From Lentzea aerocolonigenes (GTDB lineage: Bacteria > Actinomycetota > Actinomycetes > Mycobacteriales > Pseudonocardiaceae): 64,000 nucleotides of DNA. The position numbers and the translations under genes were made by a program. This document shows, piece after piece, positions 53,697 through 62,292 of this stretch (within the stretch, counting starts at the first letter, position 1; the number at the start of each line of letters is the position of its first letter). A model generated the notes under the pieces. That model saw only the letters and a list, made by a program, of their open reading frames with translations. It was not told the origin of the DNA and searched no databases. The stretch is taken from positions 1 to 64,000 of the forward strand of contig NZ_JYJG01000001.1 in assembly GCF_000955955.1 (NCBI RefSeq), written 5' to 3'.

Positions 53697-55483
53697 CTTC
53701 TGGGGTGCGTGCTCGGCCAGTCCTCGTGGAGACCGATGCCGGGGCTGATCCAGTCGTGCCGTTGCGCAGGATCGCCGGGCTGTTCCGGCCGCACCGTGCC
53801 GCGCTCGCCGGGTTGTGCGGGCTGCTGGTGGTGCAGGCCGGGCTCGGCGTCGTCGCGCCGTTCCTGCTGCGCGCGATCCTCGACGACGCGCTTCCCCGCC
53901 GGGATCCGTTCCTGGTGAGCCTGCTGGCCGTCGGGATGATCGTGGCCTCGGTCGGCAGCGCGTCGCTCGGCGTCGTGACGACCGGGCTGTCGAACACCAT
54001 CGGTCAGCGGGTGATGAACGACCTGCGGGTGTCGGTGTACGGCAGGTTGCAGTGCATGTCGCTCGCCTTCTACACCAGGACGAAGAGCGGCGAGGTGTTG
54101 TCGCGGGTGTTCAACGACATCGGCGGGGTCGACAACGTGATCACCACGACGGCCGGGTCGGTCGTGCAGAACGCGACCACGGCGCTCGCGATCGCGACGG
54201 CCATCCTGGTGCTCGACTGGCAGCTCGCTCTGCTGTGCCTGGTGCTCGTCCCGGTGTTCCTGCTCTTCACCCTCAGGCTGGGAAAGAAACGCCGGTCGCT
54301 CGCCCGCGGTCGCACCCACCGGATGGCGAGGCTGACGACCCTGGTCGAGGAGTCCCTGTCGGTCAGCGGCGTGCTGCTGGCGAAGACGATGGGCAACGAG
54401 AAGACGATGCGGGACAGGTTCGGGGTGGAGTCCAGGGAGATCGCCTCGCTGGAGCGCACCGCCGCGATGGCAGGACGCTGGCAGACCGCGTCACGCGCGA
54501 TGAGCCTCACCGTGATCCCCGCGCTCGTGTACTGGGGCGCCGGGCTGCTGCTGGCCGGAGGAGCCACGCCGATCTCACTGGGCACGGTCGTCGCGTTCAC
54601 CAGCATGATGAACCGGCTGGTCGGACCGGCCACCGCGATGCAGTCGGTCGGCCAGAACGTGGCGACGTCGAAGGCGTTGTTCGCGCGCATCTTCGAGGTG
54701 CTGGACCTGCCGGTGGAGATCGAGGACCGGCCGGGCGCGCGGGAGCTGCGGCTGCGCGGCGGGGCGCTGGAGTTGCGCGGGGTGTCCTTCCGCTACGAAG
54801 ACGGGCCGTGGACGTTGCGGGACATCGACCTCGAGGTGGCGGCGGGCACCACGACCGCGCTGGTCGGCTCGACCGGGTCGGGGAAGACGACGCTGGCCTA
54901 CCTGGTGGCACGCCTGTACGAGGTGACGGAAGGCCGGGTGTGCGTCGACGGCACGGACATCAGGGACGTGACGCTGGAGTCGCTCGCCGCGGGCGTCGGC
55001 ATGGTCACGCAGGAGACGTACCTCTTCCACGACACCGTGCGGGAGAACCTCCGGTTCGCGAAACCCGGCGCCACCGACGCCGAACTGGAAGCCGCGGCGC
55101 GGACCGCGCACATCCACGACACGATCGCCAAGCTGCCGGACGGCTACGACACCGTGGTGGGACAACGAGGTCATCGCTTCTCCGGTGGCGAGAAACAACG
55201 CATCGCCATCGCCCGCGTCCTGCTGCGCAACCCGCCGGTGCTCATCCTCGACGAGGCGACAAGCGCGCTCGACACCCGCACCGAACGCGCGGTGCAGGCC
55301 GAGCTCGACCGCCTGGCGGAGGGCAGGACCACGCTGGTGATCGCGCACCGGCTGTCCACTGTGGAGCGTGCGGACCAGATCGTCGTGCTGCACGAGGGGC
55401 AGATCGTCGAGCGCGGCAAGCACGAGGAACTGCTGGCGCGCAACGGCCACTACGCGCGGCTGGTGAACGGCGACAACCTCTAA
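53693..55483 (+). CDS. ABC transporter, membrane-ATPase fusion (multidrug/lipid exporter type)
   Basis: This 596-aa half-transporter has six membrane helices (about 35-320) and a C-terminal ATPase: Walker A ALVGSTGSGKTTLAYLV, Q-loop MVTQETYLF, signature HRFSGGEKQRIAIARVLL, Walker B PVLILDEATSALD, H-loop VIAHRLST. All catalytic residues are present, so it can act as a homodimer. The substrate is unknown. A MarR gene follows after 9 bp and probably regulates it. Its ATG overlaps the stop of the decayed EspG frame. Confidence 0.92.
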   Translation: MTSGVRARPVLVETDAGADPVVPLRRIAGLFRPHRAALAGLCGLLVVQAGLGVVAPFLLRAILDDALPRRDPFLVSLLAVGMIVASVGSASLGVVTTGLSNTIGQRVMNDLRVSVYGRLQCMSLAFYTRTKSGEVLSRVFNDIGGVDNVITTTAGSVVQNATTALAIATAILVLDWQLALLCLVLVPVFLLFTLRLGKKRRSLARGRTHRMARLTTLVEESLSVSGVLLAKTMGNEKTMRDRFGVESREIASLERTAAMAGRWQTASRAMSLTVIPALVYWGAGLLLAGGATPISLGTVVAFTSMMNRLVGPATAMQSVGQNVATSKALFARIFEVLDLPVEIEDRPGARELRLRGGALELRGVSFRYEDGPWTLRDIDLEVAAGTTTALVGSTGSGKTTLAYLVARLYEVTEGRVCVDGTDIRDVTLESLAAGVGMVTQETYLFHDTVRENLRFAKPGATDAELEAAARTAHIHDTIAKLPDGYDTVVGQRGHRFSGGEKQRIAIARVLLRNPPVLILDEATSALDTRTERAVQAELDRLAEGRTTLVIAHRLSTVERADQIVVLHEGQIVERGKHEELLARNGHYARLVNGDNL

Positions 55484-55492
55484 TGTGACGCC

Positions 55493-55945
55493 ATGGCCGA
55501 CGCAGCACCCATACAGTCCGACGCCGACCTGGCGCACCTCGCACGGGTGGTCCGGGAAGGCGTCGGACGGCTGAACTGGCGCATGCGGTCCGAGTCCGAC
55601 AGCGACAGTCCCGGCCCTGCGGTGCTGGCCGTGCTGAGCAGGCTGCTCCGCGCCGGCACCCACACCCCGAAGGAACTGGCCGACGCCGAGCGCATCCAGC
55701 CGCAGTCGCTGACCAGGATCCTCGCCGGCCTCACCGAACGAGGACTCGTCACCCGCACCCCGGACCCGCGGGACGGGCGGCGGCACCTGATCACCATCAC
55801 GCCCGCCGGTGTCGACGTGCTGCGCGAGTACACCGGCAGCCGGGAACGCTGGCTGTCCGGCGCACTCGAACGCGCTCTCACGCCGACCGAACGCCAGCTG
55901 CTGGGGCTGGCGGCGGAACTGCTCGTGCGGGTCGCCGACGCGTGA
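55493..55945 (+). CDS. MarR family transcriptional regulator
   Basis: This 150-aa regulator has the MarR winged helix: HTPKELADAERIQPQSLTRILAGLTERGLVTRTPDPRDGRRHLITITPAG. The ATG is 6 nt after TAATGT, giving it a leaderless promoter as well as readthrough from the ABC gene. It is likely to control that exporter. Its stop abuts the lipA stop directly (no spacer), convergent. Confidence 0.9.
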   Translation: MADAAPIQSDADLAHLARVVREGVGRLNWRMRSESDSDSPGPAVLAVLSRLLRAGTHTPKELADAERIQPQSLTRILAGLTERGLVTRTPDPRDGRRHLITITPAGVDVLREYTGSRERWLSGALERALTPTERQLLGLAAELLVRVADA

Positions 55946-56947
55946 CTAGCGCGGGGCGAGCAGGCTGGTGATCTCCTGCGAGGCGGACACCGTGAGCAGG
56001 TGCTGGAGGTTCTCCGGCAGCTCCTCGCCGCGGGCCTGCTTCGCCTGCGCGTACAGGCGGCCGGCGCGGTAGGAGGAGCGGACCAGCGGGCCCGCCATGA
56101 CGCCGAGGAAGCCGATCTTCTCGGCCGTCTCCTTGTGCACGACGAACTCCTCGGGCTTCACCCAGCGCTCGACCGGGTGGTGCCGCGGCGAGGGGCGCAG
56201 GTACTGCGTGATCGTGATGATGTCGCAGCCCGCGTCGAAGAGGTCGGCGAGCGCCTCCGTGACCTCGTCGGGGGTCTCGCCCATGCCGAGGATCAGGTTC
56301 GACTTGGTCACCAGGCCGAACTCGCGGGCCTTGGTGATGACCTCGAGGGAGCGCTCGTAGGTGAACGCCGGGCGGATGCGCTTGAAGATCCGCGGCACGG
56401 TCTCCAGGTTGTGCGCGAGCACCTCGGGGCGGGACTCGAAGACCTCGTTGAGCTGTTCCGGGACCGCGTTGAAGTCCGGGATCAGCAGCTCGACGCCCGT
56501 GCCGGGGTTCATCTCGTGGATCTGGCGGACGGTCTCGGCGTAGAGCCACGCGCCGCCGTCCGGAAGGTCGTCGCGCGCGACGCCGGTGACGGTGGAGTAG
56601 CGCAGGCCCATCGCCTGGACCGACTCGGCGACGCGGCGGGGCTCGTCGCGGTCGAGGTCGGCGGGCTTGCCCGTGTCGATCTGGCAGAAGTCGCAGCGCC
56701 TGGTGCACTGCTCGCCGCCGATCAGGAACGTGGCCTCGCGGTCTTCCCAGCACTCGTAGATGTTGGGGCAGCCGGCCTCTTCGCAGACCGTGTGCAGGCC
56801 CTCGCGCTTGACCAGACCCTTGAGCTCCCGGTACTCGGGGCCCATCTTCGCCCGCGTCTTGATCCACGAGGGCTTCTTCTCGATCGGCGTCTGGCTGTTG
56901 CGGACCTCGAGCCGCAGCAGCTTCCGACCCTCAGGTACCACAGTCAC
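55946..56947 (-). CDS. lipA: Lipoyl synthase
   Basis: This 333-aa radical SAM enzyme inserts two sulfurs into octanoyl groups on E2 and GcvH. Both iron-sulfur motifs are present: the auxiliary cluster [12 protein letters not shown] and the radical [11 protein letters not shown] in [21 protein letters not shown]; the C-terminal RSSYRAG supplies the auxiliary-cluster Ser. The GTG start lies 6 nt after TAGGGT (leaderless). LipB is not adjacent. It supports the pyruvate dehydrogenase whose E1 gene is at 43.8 kb. Confidence 0.96.
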   Translation of the reverse strand: MTVVPEGRKLLRLEVRNSQTPIEKKPSWIKTRAKMGPEYRELKGLVKREGLHTVCEEAGCPNIYECWEDREATFLIGGEQCTRRCDFCQIDTGKPADLDRDEPRRVAESVQAMGLRYSTVTGVARDDLPDGGAWLYAETVRQIHEMNPGTGVELLIPDFNAVPEQLNEVFESRPEVLAHNLETVPRIFKRIRPAFTYERSLEVITKAREFGLVTKSNLILGMGETPDEVTEALADLFDAGCDIITITQYLRPSPRHHPVERWVKPEEFVVHKETAEKIGFLGVMAGPLVRSSYRAGRLYAQAKQARGEELPENLQHLLTVSASQEITSLLAPR

Positions 56948-57038
56948 GACCCCACCCTACGCTGCGCCCTCGCGTGTCCGGCGTCACGCACGTCTCGCCG
57001 AGGATAAGTGCCAGAAACCGGCTTCTGGTCGAGCATTC

Positions 57039-57062
57039 GTTGTTCACGATCTGTTGTTCACG
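57039..57062. repeat. Direct repeat upstream of lipA
   Basis: GTTGTTCACG occurs twice (57039-57048 and 57053-57062) with a 14-bp period, and CCAGAA...TTCTGG (57011-57028) is an inverted repeat beside it. The 231-bp gap 56948-57178 otherwise holds nothing recognisable. It is a possible regulator site for lipA, whose start is about 90 bp away. Confidence 0.35.
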
Positions 57063-57178
57063 GACGTTGCGTCGAACATGAAGAAACGTGACGAACGAAG
57101 ATGGCTCCTTGCCCGGAGGTGACGACCGGGCCGGCCGGCGCCTTCCCCACTCCCCCCTCGGTGAGGGCGTCGGCCCAG

Positions 57179-58069
57179 TCAAGGCAGGTCCGGCGTGATC
57201 CCGGTCAGCTTGATCGTGAGCTCCCACAGGCGGTTCGCGGCGAGGTCGTCACGGGCGGCGGCGGTCATCCGTGCGACGGTCGGGTAGCCGCGCATGCCGT
57301 TGAAGCTGTCCGGTCCGTAGTACTGGCCACCGCGCGCGTCGGGGGACGTCGCCGCGTAGAGCTGCGGCAGCGCGCCCATCTCGACGGACTGCGAGAACAG
57401 GTGGCTGATCCGGCCGCCGAGCCGCAGCAGCAGGGAGTTGTGCGCGCTGGCCATGTTGTTGGTCAGGTCTGTGACCGTGACGCCGGGATGTGCGGCGATG
57501 GACGTCACGTCCGATGCGCGCCGGTCCAGCTCGCGTGCGAACAGTATGTTGGCGAGCTTCGACATGCCGTAGGAACTGCGGTAACCGTACGAGCGGTGCT
57601 CCCAGTTCGGGTCGTCGAAGTCGATGCGGCCGTACTGGTGCGCGAGAGAGGCGACCGTGACGACACGTGCGCCTGGGCGTTGCCTCAAGGCGGGCAGCAG
57701 CAGCCACGTCAGAGCGGCGTGGCCCAGGTGGTTGGTGCCGAACTGGCGCTCGAAGCCGTCGACGGTCTTGCCGTACGGGACGGCCATGATGCCCGCGTTG
57801 TTGATCAGCACATCCAGCGACTCGATCTTCTCCGCAGCGGCACGCACGGAGCTCAGGTCGGCCAGGTCCAGTTCGAGGACCTCGGCCGACCCGACGACCG
57901 ACTGCCGTGCCGCCTGACCTCGCTGGACCGAGCGACAGCCCATGATCACGTGGGCTCCCCTGCCCGCGAGCACCTGGGTGGTGCGCAGGCCGAGACCGGA
58001 GTTGGCCCCCGTCACCAGGACGGTGCGGCCGGTCTGGTCGGGGATGTCGGCTTCGGTCCAACGGCTCAT
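57179..58069 (-). CDS. Short-chain dehydrogenase/reductase (retinol dehydrogenase-like)
   Basis: This 296-aa oxidoreductase has the NAD(P) motif TGANSGLGLRTTQVLAG, NNAGIM, Ser in VASLAHQYG, and the catalytic YGMSK in SSYGMSKLANILFARELDRR. It matches the RDH-like SDR family common in actinobacteria. The ATG overlaps the stop of the upstream small gene (ATGA), so they are one operon. This operon is divergent from a TetR gene, with palindromic operators between. Confidence 0.9.
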   Translation of the reverse strand: MSRWTEADIPDQTGRTVLVTGANSGLGLRTTQVLAGRGAHVIMGCRSVQRGQAARQSVVGSAEVLELDLADLSSVRAAAEKIESLDVLINNAGIMAVPYGKTVDGFERQFGTNHLGHAALTWLLLPALRQRPGARVVTVASLAHQYGRIDFDDPNWEHRSYGYRSSYGMSKLANILFARELDRRASDVTSIAAHPGVTVTDLTNNMASAHNSLLLRLGGRISHLFSQSVEMGALPQLYAATSPDARGGQYYGPDSFNGMRGYPTVARMTAAARDDLAANRLWELTIKLTGITPDLP

Positions 58070-58374
58070 GGGGTCATTCCTACCGCCCGGTAACTGTCGA
58101 GCGATAGATGTGCGTCCAGTACCGCGCGCAACACCGGCTCGTCCGCGGCCAGTTCTGCGGTGACGAGGTGCTCGTCGACCGGGCCGTCCAGCGCCGCGGC
58201 CTCCATGCGCGCGGTCAGCTTGTTCTGCCAGCGGTGGTCGAGCGCCAGCAGCAGTTCGTGCAGCGACGAGAAGACGTCCGGATCCACGATCAGCGGTGCG
58301 GACGGGTCGCGGCGGGCGTCGCGCAGGACGGCGTCGAGCGCGTCGCGACGGCGGTAGTGGTCTGCCCAGCCCAT
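58066..58374 (-). CDS. Hypothetical protein coupled to an SDR gene
   Basis: This 102-aa, largely helical protein (MGWADHYRRRDALDAVLRDARRDPSAPLIVDPDVFSSLHELLLALDHRWQNKLTARMEAA) has no family I can name. The ATG at 58374 is preceded by a GGGGGT stretch. Its stop overlaps the SDR start. The operon probably answers to the divergent TetR regulator. Confidence 0.75.
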   Translation of the reverse strand: MGWADHYRRRDALDAVLRDARRDPSAPLIVDPDVFSSLHELLLALDHRWQNKLTARMEAAALDGPVDEHLVTAELAADEPVLRAVLDAHLSLDSYRAVGMTP

Positions 58375-58396
58375 GTCTCGTACCCCCGGTTTCTCG

Positions 58397-58446
58397 CATA
58401 CCCTCGGTATGACACGACCATACCACCGGTACGTACCGTCGGTATG
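58397..58446. promoter_or_regulatory. Palindromic operators between SDR operon and tetR
   Basis: CATACC-CTC-GGTATG (58397-58411) is a perfect inverted repeat. A second CATACC (58419-58424) and GGTATG (58441-58446) flank CGGTACGTACCG (58427-58438), a perfect 12-bp palindrome. These repeated ACC/GGT half-sites fill the divergent promoter region and are good TetR operator candidates. Confidence 0.6.
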
Positions 58447-58463
58447 TGAGATACGTTTCGACC

Positions 58464-59054
58464 GTGCGAACACGGCGGGCCGAGTACTCGGAGTCGACCA
58501 GGCAGGCGCTCGTCGACAGCGCCGTCGACCTGTTCACCAAGCGCGGATACGCCGGGACGTCGCTCGACGAGGTCGTCAAACGCGCCCGCGTGACGAAAGG
58601 CGCGCTCTACCACCACTTCAGCGGCAAGCAGGCGTTGTTCGAGGCGGCTTTCGCGCAGGTCGAGACCCGGTCGATCGAGTCGCTGACCGCAGTCGTCACG
58701 GGGGAGGGCGACGCGTGGGAGACCGCGGTGGCGGGTCTGCGCGCCTACGTCCGCAAGTGCCTGGAGCCGGAGTACCAGCGGATCATCGTCCACGAAGCGC
58801 CGGTGGTGATGGGCTGGGAACGCTGGCGGGAGGCGGAGGAGCAGTTCAGCTTCGGTCTGCTGCGCACGGCCGTGCAGTTGCTCGTGGACGCGGGAGAGAT
58901 CGAGGAAGCGCCCGTGGAGATCATGGCCCGGCTGCTGTTCGGGGCACTGTCCGCGGGGGCCAGCACGATCGCCAGCTCGTCCGACCCGAAGCGCACCGGG
59001 CGTGAGGTCGAGCGCGCGATCCTGCGTGTTCTGGAGGGTTTGCGCAAGAAGTAG
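58464..59054 (+). CDS. TetR family transcriptional regulator
   Basis: This 196-aa TetR protein has its HTH at about 10-55: TRQALVDSAVDLFTKRGYAGTSLDEVVKRARVTKGALYHHFSGKQALFEA. I chose GTG 58464, which lies 6 nt after TACGTT as in other leaderless genes here; GTG 58446 would add six residues and start inside the operator. It is divergent from the small-gene/SDR operon and likely represses both. Confidence 0.88.
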   Translation: MRTRRAEYSESTRQALVDSAVDLFTKRGYAGTSLDEVVKRARVTKGALYHHFSGKQALFEAAFAQVETRSIESLTAVVTGEGDAWETAVAGLRAYVRKCLEPEYQRIIVHEAPVVMGWERWREAEEQFSFGLLRTAVQLLVDAGEIEEAPVEIMARLLFGALSAGASTIASSSDPKRTGREVERAILRVLEGLRKK

Positions 59055-59120
59055 TCGAGTTCCCCCCTAGCGACCGGGCGCAACGTCGATCACCACGCGG
59101 ACAACGAGGTGGTCAGCATC

Positions 59121-59801
59121 ATGATCGAACCGGTCAACACGCGCCTGGGACTCGACGGAAAGATCGCTCTGGTCACGTCGGGAACGCACGGGCTCGGTCT
59201 CGCCATCGCGAGCAAGCTCTGCGACAGCGGCGCCCATGTCATCCTCACGACCTCCGACGACGACGTCGACATCGAGCGTGCGAAGACGGTGCTCGCGGGC
59301 AGGCCCGGCTCGATGGCCGTGACACAGTTGGACATCCACGACGAGCACTCGGTGCGGCTCCTGTTCGACCAGATCAAGGAGCAGCGCGGGCGGCTGGACA
59401 TGTTCGTGCACCACGCCGTGTCGCCGGACCTCACGCCGTTGCTCAACATCGTGGAGCCCCTCGCCAAGGCGTTCGTGGACGGCGGACGGGTGGTCATCGC
59501 CGGTTACACGGTGACACCGGTGCACGGTGTGATCCGGACGCTGGCGCTCGAGATGGCCTGGTACCGGGTGGCGGTCAACGCCGTCGTCACCACCGTCGTC
59601 GACAACGGCCCGATGAACGTCGACCCGGAACTGGTCGACCGGCTCACCGTGAAGAGCCCGTCCGGCAGGGTCACGCTGCCCCAGGACATCGGCGACGCAG
59701 TTGCACTTCTCTGCACGGATGAAGCCGGGTGGATCCAGGGACAGGTGATTACGGTCGACGGCGGTCTCGAATTGCTGGAGCGGTGGGGCGAGACCCGGTA
59801 G
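59121..59801 (+). CDS. SDR-fold protein without the catalytic Tyr-Lys pair
   Basis: This 226-aa protein has the Rossmann start DGKIALVTSGTHGLGLAIASKLC, with Ser at the first Gly of the TGxxxGxG motif; HHAVS replaces NNAG, and the YxxxK stretch reads GYTVTPVHGVIRTLALEMA, so Tyr/Lys are not in position. The C-terminal DIGDAVALLCTDEAGWIQGQVITVDGGLELLERW is typical of SDRs. Probably a non-catalytic or altered SDR. The ATG at 59121 has GAGGTGG upstream; a GTG at 59109 is possible. The region between HHAVS and the active site is shorter than usual. Confidence 0.78.
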   Translation: MIEPVNTRLGLDGKIALVTSGTHGLGLAIASKLCDSGAHVILTTSDDDVDIERAKTVLAGRPGSMAVTQLDIHDEHSVRLLFDQIKEQRGRLDMFVHHAVSPDLTPLLNIVEPLAKAFVDGGRVVIAGYTVTPVHGVIRTLALEMAWYRVAVNAVVTTVVDNGPMNVDPELVDRLTVKSPSGRVTLPQDIGDAVALLCTDEAGWIQGQVITVDGGLELLERWGETR

Positions 59802-59982
59802 CGCTCCCAGGTCTCCCTATGCGTAGAGGACCGGTGACGCGCCGTAAGCACTTGATTGGCGATGTTAATTGCTCATAGCGCATTCGGAGTAACGTAATGC
59901 GCCCGAGGCTCAAATCCTTGTCCTGCTTGGTCGCCCAGTGTAAAACTCGAAATACTGACTGGGGGATTAGCGGGGGGCCGAG

Positions 59983-60588
59983 ATGATCAGAGTACTACTC
60001 GCCGAGGACGTGCAAATGGTCCGGGGCGCGTTGGTGGCTTTGTTGGATCTCGAACCGGACATTGAGGTCGTCGCCTCGATCGCGAACGGTGACGAAATCA
60101 TCGCTGCGGTCGCCAAGAACAAACCGGACGTTGCGGTCCTCGACATCGACCTCCCCGGCATGGACGGACTTTCCGCGGCGACCGTGATCAACGAAACCGC
60201 TCCGGAGACCCGCACGCTCATTCTCACCAGCCTCGGCCGGCCGGGCACTCTGCGCCGCGCGCTCAACGCCCGCGTCAACGGCTTCATTCTCAAGGACGCT
60301 CCGGTCGGCGAGCTCGCGGACGCGATCCGCGGTGTCTCGGTCGGCCGCAGAGTGATCGACTCGCAGCTGGCGCTCTCGGCGTGGGACACCGACGAATGCC
60401 CGCTCACCCCTCGCGAGCTGGAGGTGCTCCGGCTGGCCTCCGACGGCGCCGACGCCATGGAGATCGCCACGACGCTGTTCCTGTCGGTCGGCACCGTCCG
60501 CAACTACCTCACCGCCGCGACGGCCAAGCTCGACGCGCGCAACCGGGTCGACGCCGTCCGCATCGCCCGCAAGTCCGGCTGGTTCTAG
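59983..60588 (+). CDS. NarL-type response regulator
   Basis: This 201-aa two-component regulator has a receiver domain (phosphorylation Asp in AVLDIDLPGMDG near residue 54; acidic pocket LLAED; Ser/Thr in LILTSLG; Lys in GFILKDAP) and a LuxR-type HTH (LTPRELEVLRLASDGADAMEIATTLFLSVGTVRNYLTAATAKLDARNRVDAVRIA). It faces the histidine kinase gene at 60834-61970, the convergent arrangement suggesting they are partners. Repeat C and a 14-bp tandem repeat lie between. GCGCATT...AATGCGC (59878-59902) upstream is a possible operator. Confidence 0.92.
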   Translation: MIRVLLAEDVQMVRGALVALLDLEPDIEVVASIANGDEIIAAVAKNKPDVAVLDIDLPGMDGLSAATVINETAPETRTLILTSLGRPGTLRRALNARVNGFILKDAPVGELADAIRGVSVGRRVIDSQLALSAWDTDECPLTPRELEVLRLASDGADAMEIATTLFLSVGTVRNYLTAATAKLDARNRVDAVRIARKSGWF

Positions 60589-60589
60589 A

Positions 60590-60643
60590 CCGCCGTTTCC
60601 GGGCCGCCGTTTCCGGGCCGCCGTTTCCGGGCCGCCGCCCCGG
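60590..60643. repeat. 14-bp tandem repeat after the response regulator
   Basis: CCGCCGTTTCCGGG is present three times in a row (60590-60603, 60604-60617, 60618-60631) followed by a partial fourth copy. The array begins 2 nt after the stop codon. Each unit is GC-rich with a TTT centre; it may vary in copy number between strains. Confidence 0.85.
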
Positions 60644-60677
60644 TCGTCGCGCCGCCCTTCGCCGGCCTTTGCAACAG

Positions 60678-60816
60678 GTCTTTTGACGACGAAGTCCAAA
60701 GAGTCATTGCTAAGCTGCAGGTCAGCGCGGTGGGGCAAGATCGGCTTGGGCTGGATACGTCGACATAGGCGATATATCGCGGCGGCGAACCAATATATTG
60801 CGAGCTAATATATTGG
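60678..60816. repeat. Palindromic repeat element, copy C
   Basis: The segment 60678-60727 (GTCTTTTGACGACGAAGTCC...ATTGCTAAGCTGCAGGTCAGCG) is a close copy of part of repeat B at 53.5 kb. It is followed by GCGATATATCGC (60769-60780, perfect palindrome) and ACCAATATATT / AATATATTGGT (60789-60817, perfect arms of 11, spacer 7). The left arm of its first palindrome is degenerate compared with copy B. It separates the response regulator from the convergent kinase gene. Confidence 0.75.
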
Positions 60817-60833
60817 TGCTGTGGGGCGTGCGA

Positions 60834-61970
60834 TCAGGAGCGCGGGGACGGTGCCGGGATCGTGGCGTGCACGTGGAACGTGCCGTCGTCCACAAGGCGG
60901 GCGCTGAACGTGCCGCCCGCCGCCTGCACCCGCTCGGCCTGGTTGCGGACGCCGTTGCAGTCGGCCGAGGCGGGGCGGGCGCGGGCGCCGTCGTTGATGA
61001 CGTCGAGCAGGACGGTGCTGCCGCGCTGGCGCACACCGATCGTGCAACTGCTGGCGTCGCTGTGGCGCAATACGTTGGTCACGGCCTCGCACAGGACGGC
61101 GGCGAGCACCGACTCCACCGGTTCGGGCAGCGGGTCGTGGTCGAGTTCGACGCGGACGTCGATGTTCGACGCGGCCAGCATCGCCTTCGCCGAGTCGGAG
61201 GTGTCGGCGAGGGAGAGCGGACGGTAGGCGCGGGCCAGTGAGCGCACGTCGGCCAGGGCGTGGTGGGTGATGTCCAGGATTTCGCTGAGCTGCTGCTTCG
61301 CGGTCTCCGGCTGTTCGCCGACGATCCGGTGCGCGAGCTCGCTCTTGAGCTTGATGGCGCTGAGGCTGTAGCCGAGCAGGTCGTGCAGGTCGCGGGCGAC
61401 GCGCATGCGTTCGGCGGCGACGGCGGTGTGGATCTTGCTCGCGGCGACCGGAAGGTCGGGCGCGTCGGGTGTGTCGGGCGCGTCCGGAACAGGCCGAGGT
61501 GTGCCGAGGTAGGCCAGGAGCAGGCCGGTGGCTGCGGCGGCCACCGCTGCCTCGCCCGGTGACGCTCCGTTGGACAGGCCTGTGACCAGCACTGTCGCCG
61601 CGAAGGTCGGCCAGCCAGCCCACGGGGGCAGGACGAGCAGTGCGTTGCCGGCGACCAGGCCGGCCGCCGCGGCCCAGGCGTGACCCAGCACGAGCGGGGC
61701 CAGCAGGAGCAGCACCTGAGCGGCCAGGGTGACGTTCCTGGCGGTGGTGCCGAGTTCCCGGAAATATGTCAGCTGCAGTGCGAGCAGCAGTGCCAAATCA
61801 ATGGCCAGCACCACCAATTCGGCCATGTCACGTGTCTGTAACACGAGGCGGCCGAGGTCGGTCAGGCAGGCCCCGGCGAACACTGCGATGACGACCGCGC
61901 GGTATCTGGGTATTGCGTGTGCGGCATTCAACGTTCCCCCAATGGGCGTGCCTCTCCGCGACATCGGCAT
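60834..61970 (-). CDS. Sensor histidine kinase, DesK/NarX type
   Basis: This 378-aa kinase starts at ATG 61970 (MPMSRRG), although an ATG six nt later and a TTG at 61931 are possible. About six membrane helices (30-170) precede a HisKA_3 domain with the phospho-His in VAAERMRVARDLHDLLGYSLSAIKLKSEL and a HATPase with VLCEAVTNVLRHSDASSC (N box) and NGVRNQAERVQAAGG (G box). The extracellular sensor part is small, so it may sense the membrane. Its partner is probably the convergent response regulator. Confidence 0.9.
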   Translation of the reverse strand: MPMSRRGTPIGGTLNAAHAIPRYRAVVIAVFAGACLTDLGRLVLQTRDMAELVVLAIDLALLLALQLTYFRELGTTARNVTLAAQVLLLLAPLVLGHAWAAAAGLVAGNALLVLPPWAGWPTFAATVLVTGLSNGASPGEAAVAAAATGLLLAYLGTPRPVPDAPDTPDAPDLPVAASKIHTAVAAERMRVARDLHDLLGYSLSAIKLKSELAHRIVGEQPETAKQQLSEILDITHHALADVRSLARAYRPLSLADTSDSAKAMLAASNIDVRVELDHDPLPEPVESVLAAVLCEAVTNVLRHSDASSCTIGVRQRGSTVLLDVINDGARARPASADCNGVRNQAERVQAAGGTFSARLVDDGTFHVHATIPAPSPRS

Positions 61971-62292
61971 ACCGGCGCGCCCATGGTCGAATGGTAGACA
62001 GCCGAAGCATGCTCGCGTCGGCAACTGTATCGGTGCAGAAACCTGACCTGAAGACCCGGGCCGAGCCGATTTCACACAGAAGGACGAGTATTTCCCGGAA
62101 CTCTTACCCAGCGTGTTCGGCCGATTACCGGACGAATTGGTTTGGGTTCGTTTGGACCTGTGAATATCTCATGCCCGCCGTAGTAGATGGCCATCTCGCA
62201 CTCGTGGCGGGATACGTGGCGTTCGATAGCCCGGCTCAGGTGAACTTGATGGCACAACCAAGTAGGACCGCCGTCGATCAGGGGAGGATCCA

